Part shown: positions 13,015-19,303 of the stretch, piece by piece
Layout of the letters: each line of letters begins with the position of its first letter
Numbering within the stretch: the stretch's first letter is position 1
Assembly: GCA_034189165.1 (NCBI GenBank)
Contig: JAXHVN010000007.1
Location: 1 to 19,303, forward strand
Source: JAASSS01 sp021767745
GTDB taxonomy: Bacteria > Pseudomonadota > Gammaproteobacteria > UBA5335
Direction of reading: 5' to 3'
Length of the DNA: 19,303 bases
Notes under the pieces: model-generated
Database searches by the model: none
What the model saw: only the letters and a program-made list of their open reading frames with translations
What the model was told of the DNA's origin: nothing
Made by a program: the position numbers and the translations under genes

Positions 13015-13581
13015 ATGATGTTCCGCAATCTTCCCCTTGCCCTGCTGTCGACAGTGGCCCTCACTGCCGGTCCCGCGGCCGCGCAGAGCCTCATGCTCGA
13101 TCCGGGTGCGGACGACCCGGCGCCGGTGACTGCCGCAGTTGCCCGCCTGCACCCGACGGCTGGCAACGAGGCGCAGGGCACGGTGCGACTGCAGGAGAGC
13201 GAGGCCGGCCTTGCGGTCGGCGCCGAGATCAGTGGTCTGCCGGCTGGCAGCACGCACGCCTACCACGTACACGTCTACGGCGACTGCACCGGCGCCGACG
13301 GCAAGAGCGCCGGCACACACTTCCATTTCGACGGCAGTTCGCTCAATCCGCCGGCCGACATCGACGAGATCACCGGCAACCTCGGCGAACTCGTCGCCGA
13401 CGATCAAGGCACGGCGACGCACCGCGCGCTGATCCCGGACGCCTCCCTGCAGGGCGAGTACACGCTGCTGGGGCGTTCGATCGTCATCCACGCCAAGCCG
13501 AACGACGCCACGCAGCCGCCAATCGGTGCGGCCGGTGGTCGATTGGCCTGCGGTGTGATCGGCGTCGCTGCAGGCCACTAG
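13015..13581 (+). CDS. sodC: Periplasmic Cu/Zn superoxide dismutase family protein, apparently without zinc site
   Basis: The 188-residue product has a signal peptide ending near AAAQS (residue 25). Copper ligands are all present: H84 and H86 in YHVHVYGDC, H102 in SAGTHF, and H159 in SIVIHAKPND. The disulfide cysteines C91 and C179 and the catalytic arginine R176 (GGRLACGVIG) are conserved. The zinc-binding part is altered: the usual H-x-GDLG segment reads ITGNLGEL at 119-126, and the upstream zinc histidine of the KHxGP type is replaced in SSLNPPADIDE. This suggests a copper-only enzyme, as known for fungal SOD5 and mycobacterial SodC, or a copper-binding relative. Two adjacent ATGs (13015 and 13018) follow GGGAGAA. 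It faces cytochrome b561 divergently. Confidence 0.9.
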   Translation: MMFRNLPLALLSTVALTAGPAAAQSLMLDPGADDPAPVTAAVARLHPTAGNEAQGTVRLQESEAGLAVGAEISGLPAGSTHAYHVHVYGDCTGADGKSAGTHFHFDGSSLNPPADIDEITGNLGELVADDQGTATHRALIPDASLQGEYTLLGRSIVIHAKPNDATQPPIGAAGGRLACGVIGVAAGH

Positions 13582-13592
13582 GCCCCGGGAGT

Positions 13593-13621
13593 TTGCGACG
13601 GCTCCGGTGAATCGATAGAAT
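13593..13621 (+). promoter_or_regulatory. Sigma-70-type promoter of the tetR-RND efflux operon
   Basis: TTGCGA at 13593-13598 and TAGAAT at 13616-13621 are separated by exactly 17 bases, 35 bases before the tetR start codon. The -10 differs from consensus by one base. The expected start point lies near 13628. Confidence 0.6.
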
Positions 13622-13628
13622 CGCCGAC

Positions 13629-13642
13629 TGTCCGATCGGTCA
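13629..13642. promoter_or_regulatory. Candidate TetR operator overlapping the transcription start
   Basis: TGTCC-GATC-GGTCA is a 14-base imperfect dyad (CCGATCGG is a perfect palindromic core; the half-sites match at four of five positions). It covers the predicted transcription start of the operon, a place where binding of the encoded TetR protein would block transcription. It has the same length and TG...CA ends as the dyad at 4643-4656. Confidence 0.5.
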
Positions 13643-13656
13643 CCCATGGCGAACTC

Positions 13657-14295
13657 ATGGCCAAGGCGAGTGAGCCCTCGCAACGAAGCGCAGGCGCACA
13701 GGGCGTGCTGGATGCCGCGAAGGCGTTGTTTTCCGAACAGGGATACGACGCGGTATCCATTCATGCCATTGCGGAACGTGCCGGCGTCAGCAAGGCGAAT
13801 GTTTTTCATCACTTCGAGTCGAAAGAGGCGCTCTACCTCGCGGTGCTCGAACAGGCGTGCGCGCGCTTCTCGGAGCTGCTGGAGTGTCAGCAGGAGGAGG
13901 GCGGCGATGTGGGGGAGGTCGTCCGCGCCTTCGCCCAGCGCCACATGCGCCTGCTGGAGGCAGACGAGCAGCGTGCCCACCTGATCCTGCGCGGCATCCT
14001 CACCAATGGTGAGCGGCTGAGCGCGGGGCGCAGCGAAGCTGTCTTCGCAGAAGGTTTCCTGCGGCTGGTGCGGCTATTCTCCGACGCCGGCGAGTGCGGC
14101 GTGCTGCGTGCCGGCATCTCGCCGGCGTTGCCGGCGTTCCTGTTACTGACCGGTAACGTCCTTTACTTCAAACTGCGTGACCGAATTACCGATTCTGCGG
14201 CGCTGGCGCCGGATGCGGAGCACTTCGTGAGTATGCTGTGCGATCTGGTGTTGCACGGTGCCTTGCGTCCCGCCGTCGAGTCTGCCGCTGGTTAG
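13657..14295 (+). CDS. TetR family transcriptional regulator
   Basis: The 212-residue protein has an N-terminal TetR DNA-binding domain at about 13-60: GVLDAAKALFSEQGYDAVSI, then the helix-turn-helix IAERAGVSKANVFHHFESKEALY. The rest is a variable helical ligand-binding domain. It is the first gene of a run with an adaptor, an RND pump and an outer-membrane channel, so it most likely represses this operon and releases it on binding a pump substrate. The ribosome binding site is weak. An out-of-frame ATG at 13646 was excluded. The stop is 23 bases before the adaptor start codon. Confidence 0.93.
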   Translation: MAKASEPSQRSAGAQGVLDAAKALFSEQGYDAVSIHAIAERAGVSKANVFHHFESKEALYLAVLEQACARFSELLECQQEEGGDVGEVVRAFAQRHMRLLEADEQRAHLILRGILTNGERLSAGRSEAVFAEGFLRLVRLFSDAGECGVLRAGISPALPAFLLLTGNVLYFKLRDRITDSAALAPDAEHFVSMLCDLVLHGALRPAVESAAG

Positions 14296-14318
14296 TGCCG
14301 GCGGCTAAAGGGGTTTGC

Positions 14319-15401
14319 ATGAATAAGCTGTGGGGTGGCTTGGCGGCCGCGCTGTTCGTGGTGCTGGGCGGCTGCGGAGGGGAGGCGCCGGAAGAGGCGA
14401 CCGATGCAGCGCCGCGAACCACGCTGGTGACCGCGACCGAGGCGCAGGCGCGTCAGGTCGAGGTCGTGGAGCGCTCGCTCGGCCAGATCATCAGCAAGGT
14501 CGACCCGATGATCGCCGCCGAGGTTGCCGGGCGGGTCGAGCAGGTGCTGGTACAGGTGGGCGACGAAGTCGCCGCCGATGAGGTGCTGGCGCGCATCGAT
14601 GCCGAGGACTACCGGCTGAATCTGGATCAGGTCAGAGCGGATATCGCGCGGCTGGAGGCGCTGCGCCAGCAGCAGCAGCGTCTGGTCGAGCGTTACCGCA
14701 AGCTCGTGGCCGACAAGTTCTTCTCGGAGAGCGCGCTGGATGAGGCCGAGACCCAGCTGCGCGCGACGCAGCAGCAACTGCGCGCGGCACAGGCGCAGCT
14801 GCGGCAGGCCGAACGCAATGTCGGCCGGACCGACGTGCGCAGCCCGGCGGCGGGGCGGATCGATGCGCGGCTGATCAGCAGCGGAGATTATGTGGGTGTC
14901 GGCACGCCGCTGTTCCAACTCTCCACCAGCGACATGCTGCAGGTCGTGTTCCCCTTCCCCGAATCGCTCTCCGGTCGGCTGGATCGGGGTCAGATCGTGC
15001 GCATGGTGGTCCCCTCGGCACCGCAGGCCGCTCCGGTGGAGGCGCCGATCACCGAGCTGAGGCCGGCAATCGGCGTCCAGAGCCGGGCGGTCGAGGTGAT
15101 CGTCGAGGTGGAGAACCCCGGCGGCTGGCGGCCCGGCGCGAGTGTCGACGGCGAGGTCGTGCTGGAAGTCCGCCGCAGTGTGGTGGTGCCGCCGCTGGCC
15201 GTGGTCCGACGCCCGAGTGGCGTGGTGGTCTACGAGCTCGTGGATGGCGTGGCGCAGGAGCGGGTGGTGCGGCTCGGCGTGCAGCGCGCAGACTTCATCG
15301 AGGTGCTTGAGGGGCTGGAAGCCGGGGCGACGGTGGCGGTCGACGGCGCGTCCTATCTGACCGACGGTGCGCCGGTGCGGATGCAGGAGCCGGCTGCATG
15401 A
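14319..15401 (+). CDS. RND efflux periplasmic adaptor (membrane fusion protein), lipoprotein
   Basis: The 360-residue product is exported and lipidated: the signal sequence ends in a lipobox VLGGC with C19. A biotinyl-lipoyl half (AAEVAGRVEQVLVQVGDEV) is followed by a glutamine- and alanine-rich coiled-coil hairpin (about residues 100-170) and the second half (DVRSPAAGRIDARLISSGDYV), then beta-barrel and membrane-proximal domains. It bridges the inner-membrane pump and the outer-membrane channel. The start at 14319 follows AAAGGGG (14307-14313); the open frame upstream of it overlaps tetR and is not coding. The stop overlaps the pump start as ATGA (15398-15401), so the two are translated together. 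Confidence 0.95.
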   Translation: MNKLWGGLAAALFVVLGGCGGEAPEEATDAAPRTTLVTATEAQARQVEVVERSLGQIISKVDPMIAAEVAGRVEQVLVQVGDEVAADEVLARIDAEDYRLNLDQVRADIARLEALRQQQQRLVERYRKLVADKFFSESALDEAETQLRATQQQLRAAQAQLRQAERNVGRTDVRSPAAGRIDARLISSGDYVGVGTPLFQLSTSDMLQVVFPFPESLSGRLDRGQIVRMVVPSAPQAAPVEAPITELRPAIGVQSRAVEVIVEVENPGGWRPGASVDGEVVLEVRRSVVVPPLAVVRRPSGVVVYELVDGVAQERVVRLGVQRADFIEVLEGLEAGATVAVDGASYLTDGAPVRMQEPAA

Positions 15402-18400
15402 GTCTGCCGGAGCTGTCCATCCAGCGCCACGTGCTGGCGTACATGATGAGCGCGGTGCTGGTGCTGTTCGGCCTGATCGGCTTTCAGCGTCTGGGGGTGG
15501 ATCGGTTCCCGAACATCGACTTCCCGGTGATCGCCGTGACGACGGTGCAGCCGGGGGGCAACCCGTCGGTGATCGACGCCAGCATCACCAGCGTTATCGA
15601 GCGGCAGGTCAACAGCGTGCCGGGCATCGAGAGCATCCGCTCGAGCTCCACGCCGAGCGTGTCGGTGGTGACGATCAGCTTCGAGCTGGAGAAGGACGTC
15701 GATGTCGCCTTCAACGAGGTGCAGGCGAAGGTCAATCAGGTCCTGAATCAGCTGCCGGACGACGCCGATCCGCCCGTGGTGGCGAAGCTGGAGACCGATG
15801 CGCAGCCCATCCTGTGGCTGGCCCTGTCGGGCGACCGCACGCTGCAGCAGCTCAACGTCTACGCCAACAACGTGCTGCGCAAGCAGCTCGAGAACATCAG
15901 CGGCGTCGGTGAGGTGCGGATCGGCGGCGAGCGCGAGCGCACGATTCGGGTCGAACTCTTCCCGGGGCGGCTGGCGGCGAACAACCTTAGCGTGCAGGAG
16001 GTGCTCGGCGCCTTCCGCAACGAGCACTTCCTGTTGCCCGGTGGCTTTCTGGTCGGCAACGAGACGGAAGTGCTGCTGGAACTGGATCTGGAGTATCACA
16101 CGGTCCAGTCGCTGGAGCAGATGATCATCGCCTATCGCGACGGCGCGCCGGTCCGGTTGGGCGACATCGGTCGAGTCGAGGATGCGTTGGCCGACTACCG
16201 CCAGCTGGCGCGCTACAACGGCGAGCCGACCGTCGGGCTCGGTATCGTCAAGATCTCCGGCACCAACACCGTGGCGATCATCGATGCCGTGAAGGCCACG
16301 CTGGCGGAGGAGATCCGTCCACAGCTGCCGCCCGGACTGGACATCACGATCGCCTCGGATACCTCGACGTTCATCCTGGAGATGGTGCACGCGCTGCAGG
16401 AGCATCTGATCAGCGGCACCATACTGGCGGCGCTGGTGGTGTTGCTGTTCCTGCGCAACTTCCGCTCGACGCTGATCATCGCCACTGCGATCCCGGTGTC
16501 GCTGTTCGGCGCGATCGCGGTGATGTACTTCTTCGGCTACACCTTCAATGCCATCACGCTGCTGGCGCTGCTGCTGCTGATCGGCGTGGTGGTGGACGAT
16601 GCCATCGTGGTGCTGGAGAACGTCTACCGCCACCGTGAGGAGGGGCTCGAGGAAGACGCAGCCTCGGCAGCGCTGGCCGGTACCGAAGAGGTCATGTTCG
16701 CGGTGCTGGCGGCCACGCTGTCGCTGGTATCGATCTTTGTGCCCGTCATCTTCATGGGCGGCATCATCGGCCGCTTCTTCGAGTCGTTCGCCGTGGTGGT
16801 GGTCTTTGGCGTGCTGGTGTCCTGGTTCGTGGCGCTCACGCTGACACCGATGCTGTGCGCCCGCTTCCTCAAGGTGTCCGACACCCACGGGCCGATCTTC
16901 AACGCGTTCGAGCGCACCTTCCGCGGCCTGGAACAGGGCTACCAGCGGCTGGTGCGGGCCGTGCTGGCAACGCCAGTCGTGGTGCCGGCGCTGGTGCTGG
17001 TCGGCACGATCGTGCTGACGGTGTTCAGCGGCGCCGCCATCGCGCCGCGGCTGAGCGCTGGCTTCGTGCCGCCGGAGGACATCGGGCAGATCTTTATCCG
17101 GCTCAAGGCGCCGCTCGGCGCCTCGATCGAATACACCGACAAGCGACTGCAGCAGGTGGAGGCGGTCCTCGAGGAGGAGGAGCTGATCCGCGGCTACTTC
17201 GCAGCGGTCGGTGCCGGCGAACAGGGTCAGGTCAACGAGGCGACCCTGTTCGTCGACATGATCCCGCGGGACGAGCGTGAGCTCAGCCAGCAGGAATACA
17301 TGGTGCAGCTGAATGAGCGGCTGCGTTCGATTCCCGGCGTGCAGGCGTTCGCGACCGAGCCGCCGGCCTTCGGCGGGCGGCCGGAGCCGCTGCAGTTCGC
17401 TTTGCGCGGGCGTAATCTCGAGCAGGTGGCGATCTACGCCGACCGGCTGGCGAGCGAGTTGCGGGCCAGCCCCACGATCAAGACGCTGGATCTGGTGCTC
17501 AAGCTCGACTTGCCGCAGGTGGAGATCGAGATCGACCGGCTGCGGGCGGCCAGCCTGGGGCTGAACACCCGGCAGGTGGCCGAGGCCATCAACGTGCTCG
17601 CCGGGGGCGTGGATGTCGCCCGCTACAACGATGCGGTGGGCGACGGCGAGCGCTACGACATTCGGCTGAAGGGTGCCGAAGAGGTCTTCCGTACGCCGGA
17701 GGATCTGGAGCGTATCTTCCTGCGCACCAACACCGGCGAACTGGTGCGGCTCGACAGTGTGGCAGATCTGCGCGTTGAGCTCGGCCCGGCCGAGGTCAGT
17801 CGCTACGACCTGCAGTATGCCGCCATCTTCTATGCCGATCCGACCCAACTCGGCGACGCGGTGGCCAGGCTGGATGAGCTGACCGCCGAGATCCTGCCGG
17901 CCGGCTACACCATCGAGCCGTTCGGGCAGGCCAAGGAGCTGGAGGACACCGCCGGCTATGCCACGTTCGCGCTGATCGTGGCGATCGTGCTCCTTTACAT
18001 GGTGCTGGCCAGCCAGTTCAACTCCTTCGTCCAGCCGATCATCATCATGGTGGCACTGCCGCTGGCGGTAACCGGCGCCTTCGGTGGGCTGTGGGTTCTC
18101 GGCTACGGCATCAACATCTTCTCCGTCATCGGCATGCTGCTGCTGGTCGGACTGGTCGCCAAGAACTCGATCCTGCTGGTGGAGCTCACCAACCAGCGTC
18201 GGGAGCAAGGCATGAACATCCGCGACGCATTGATCGCGGCCTGTCCGACGCGCCTGCGACCAGTGTTGATGACCTCGCTGACGGTCATCTTCGCCTTGCT
18301 GCCGGCTGCTCTCGGCTACGGCGCCGGCGCAGACACCAACGGGCCGCTGTCGGCTGCGGTGATCGGCGGCATGATCACCTCCACCGCGCTCACGCTGGTT

Positions 18401-18505
18401 GCGGTACCGGCTGCCTACGCATTGCTGGAGGGGGCGGTGGAGTGGCTGCGGCGCCGTCGTCCCGGGGCTCACGATTCTTCCGAAGGAGGCGCGATTCATG
18501 GCTAG
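15398..18505 (+). CDS. RND efflux pump permease (AcrB/HAE1 family)
   Basis: The 1035-residue inner-membrane protein has the full RND layout: one N-terminal membrane helix (VLAYMMSAVLVLFGLIGF), a large periplasmic loop, helices 2-6, a second periplasmic loop, and helices 8-12. The proton-relay residues are present: D400 and D401 in GVVVDDAIVVLENV and K922 in GLVAKNSILLVEL. Motifs DRFPNIDFPVIAVTT and PGGNPSVID near the N-terminus are typical of the hydrophobe/amphiphile exporter group. It uses the proton gradient to expel hydrophobic compounds; the substrate is not predictable here. The 3' end overlaps the outer-membrane channel gene by 8 bases. Confidence 0.97.
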   Translation: MSLPELSIQRHVLAYMMSAVLVLFGLIGFQRLGVDRFPNIDFPVIAVTTVQPGGNPSVIDASITSVIERQVNSVPGIESIRSSSTPSVSVVTISFELEKDVDVAFNEVQAKVNQVLNQLPDDADPPVVAKLETDAQPILWLALSGDRTLQQLNVYANNVLRKQLENISGVGEVRIGGERERTIRVELFPGRLAANNLSVQEVLGAFRNEHFLLPGGFLVGNETEVLLELDLEYHTVQSLEQMIIAYRDGAPVRLGDIGRVEDALADYRQLARYNGEPTVGLGIVKISGTNTVAIIDAVKATLAEEIRPQLPPGLDITIASDTSTFILEMVHALQEHLISGTILAALVVLLFLRNFRSTLIIATAIPVSLFGAIAVMYFFGYTFNAITLLALLLLIGVVVDDAIVVLENVYRHREEGLEEDAASAALAGTEEVMFAVLAATLSLVSIFVPVIFMGGIIGRFFESFAVVVVFGVLVSWFVALTLTPMLCARFLKVSDTHGPIFNAFERTFRGLEQGYQRLVRAVLATPVVVPALVLVGTIVLTVFSGAAIAPRLSAGFVPPEDIGQIFIRLKAPLGASIEYTDKRLQQVEAVLEEEELIRGYFAAVGAGEQGQVNEATLFVDMIPRDERELSQQEYMVQLNERLRSIPGVQAFATEPPAFGGRPEPLQFALRGRNLEQVAIYADRLASELRASPTIKTLDLVLKLDLPQVEIEIDRLRAASLGLNTRQVAEAINVLAGGVDVARYNDAVGDGERYDIRLKGAEEVFRTPEDLERIFLRTNTGELVRLDSVADLRVELGPAEVSRYDLQYAAIFYADPTQLGDAVARLDELTAEILPAGYTIEPFGQAKELEDTAGYATFALIVAIVLLYMVLASQFNSFVQPIIIMVALPLAVTGAFGGLWVLGYGINIFSVIGMLLLVGLVAKNSILLVELTNQRREQGMNIRDALIAACPTRLRPVLMTSLTVIFALLPAALGYGAGADTNGPLSAAVIGGMITSTALTLVAVPAAYALLEGAVEWLRRRRPGAHDSSEGGAIHG

Positions 18506-19303
18506 GGTGCGTGGAGTCTGTGGTGCCGTGATCGCCGGTGCGGTAATGGTCCTCCCGACGGTGGCCACGGCCGCGGGACTGATGGATGTCTATCGCCTGG
18601 CCGAGGCGCAGGATCCGCAATACGCGGCCGCCCTGGATGAACTCGCGGCCCGCCGGACGCTGAATGATCAGGCCCGCGGCGTCTTGCTGCCGCAGGTCGA
18701 GCTCGTCGGCGAGGCGCTGCAGACCTGGCAGGATGTCGAGTCCGAGGAGATCGAGATCGGTGGTGCCGGCGGCTTCGAAGTCCGGCCACCGCTCGACCGC
18801 TTCGTGACCCTACCGCCTGTCCAGACGCTGGAGCAGAGCGGCGAGGTTGACGTCGTCAACTGGAACTACGGCGTACAGCTGCGCCAGCCGCTGTTCAACA
18901 AGGAGGCGTTCGAACGCTTCAGTCAGGCCAAGCAGCAGGTCGCGCTGGCGGAGGTGCAGTTCGCCATCGCCCGGCAGGACCTGATCCTGCGCACTTCGCA
19001 GGCTTACTTCAATGTCCTGCTGGCCGAGCGTCAGCTTGAGACGGTGCGGGCCGAGAAGGAGGCGATCGAACAGCAGCTGGCGCAGGCGCGGCGACGCTTC
19101 GAGGTCGGCACCGCATCGATCAACGACATCAATGAGGCGCAGTCACGCTACGACCTGACGGTGGCCCGCGAGATCGAGCTGAACAATCAGCTCGCGATCA
19201 GTCGGCGGCAGCTGCGGGCGATCACCGGCGAGACGGTCGATGCATTGGCCGAGCTGCCACAGGACGTGCCGCTGGTAGGGCCGGATCCGGCGGCTGTGGA
19301 GGC
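18498..19303 (+). CDS. TolC-family outer-membrane efflux channel (partial, cut by window end)
   Basis: 268 codons are visible with no stop before the window ends. A signal peptide (GVCGAVIAGAVMVLPTVATA) leads into AGLMDVYRLAEAQDPQYAAA, the standard first helix of TolC-type proteins. Further family features are the RGVLLPQVELVGEA segment, a VDVVNWNYGVQLRQPLFN strand, and long helices with RRFEVGTASINDINEAQSRYD. The sequence is closest in style to the TolC/type I secretion outer-membrane group. AAGGAGG at 18483-18489 fixes the ATG at 18498, which overlaps the pump stop by 8 bases. With the adaptor and pump it completes a tripartite efflux system. Confidence 0.95.
   Translation, partial: MARVRGVCGAVIAGAVMVLPTVATAAGLMDVYRLAEAQDPQYAAALDELAARRTLNDQARGVLLPQVELVGEALQTWQDVESEEIEIGGAGGFEVRPPLDRFVTLPPVQTLEQSGEVDVVNWNYGVQLRQPLFNKEAFERFSQAKQQVALAEVQFAIARQDLILRTSQAYFNVLLAERQLETVRAEKEAIEQQLAQARRRFEVGTASINDINEAQSRYDLTVAREIELNNQLAISRRQLRAITGETVDALAELPQDVPLVGPDPAAVE

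Noticed and set aside
12730..13980. 416-codon minus-strand frame across the SOD and TetR genes
   Set aside because: It runs antisense to two well-supported genes and has no recognisable domain.
15353..18568. Very long open frame on the minus strand (over 1000 codons)
   Set aside because: It is antisense to the RND pump, low in complexity (His, Gln, Arg, Asp rich) and has no family features; high GC content leaves such frames open.
4603..19303. Repeat of the tRNA-Thr 3' end as an attachment site
   Set aside because: Reading through the window I found no second copy of the GGTTCGACTCCTGTCGCC segment and no integrase gene, so island borders are not proven here.

Overview
The window is high-GC DNA that looks like a draft or metagenome-derived contig: it holds two runs of exactly 100 N, at 5254-5353 and 9012-9111. 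The gene content and the order birA-coaX-tRNA-Thr(UGU) point to Gammaproteobacteria. I cannot name the genus from the sequence alone.

Layout. (1) 1-4325 is a tightly packed housekeeping operon on the + strand: the end of a SlyB-like outer-membrane lipoprotein, an M61 metallopeptidase with a PDZ domain, plsY, birA and coaX. The last four are joined by 1-4 base stop/start overlaps. (2) 4490-4602 is a well-formed promoter and tRNA-Thr(UGU) gene. In E. coli this tRNA (thrU) is followed by tyrU-glyT-thrT-tufB; here that continuation is missing. (3) 4793-9690 is a copper-centred cluster. It begins with the 5' part of an AmoA/PmoA-type subunit, a gap, and the 3' part of an AmoB/PmoB-type subunit. 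A strong hairpin terminator follows, then a small protein with a membrane segment at each end and a predicted N-terminal histidine, a membrane-anchored multicopper oxidase, and a membrane-anchored cupredoxin with a His/Met-rich repeat interrupted by the second gap. No AmoC/PmoC gene is visible. (4) 9687-13581 carries an alpha/beta hydrolase (- strand), a zinc alcohol dehydrogenase, cytochrome c', cytochrome b561 (- strand), and a periplasmic Cu/Zn-SOD-family protein that appears to lack its zinc ligands. (5) 13593-19303 is a TetR-controlled efflux operon: tetR, a lipoprotein adaptor, an RND pump, and an outer-membrane TolC-like channel cut by the window end.

How they may work together. The monooxygenase fragments, the multicopper oxidase and the cupredoxin form a candidate periplasmic or membrane copper oxidation module. 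No hydroxylamine oxidoreductase or other nitrification gene is in view, and an alcohol dehydrogenase lies nearby, so oxidation of a short hydrocarbon is at least as plausible as ammonia oxidation. The sequence cannot decide the substrate. Cytochrome c', cytochrome b561 and the SOD-like protein could handle nitric oxide, electrons and superoxide; the efflux operon fits solvent or toxicant tolerance.

The most notable points are the CuMMO cluster placed directly behind tRNA-Thr where a conserved tRNA-tufB block is expected, the absence of subunit C, and the linked copper proteins. Both assembly gaps fall inside this cluster, so every length statement there is provisional.
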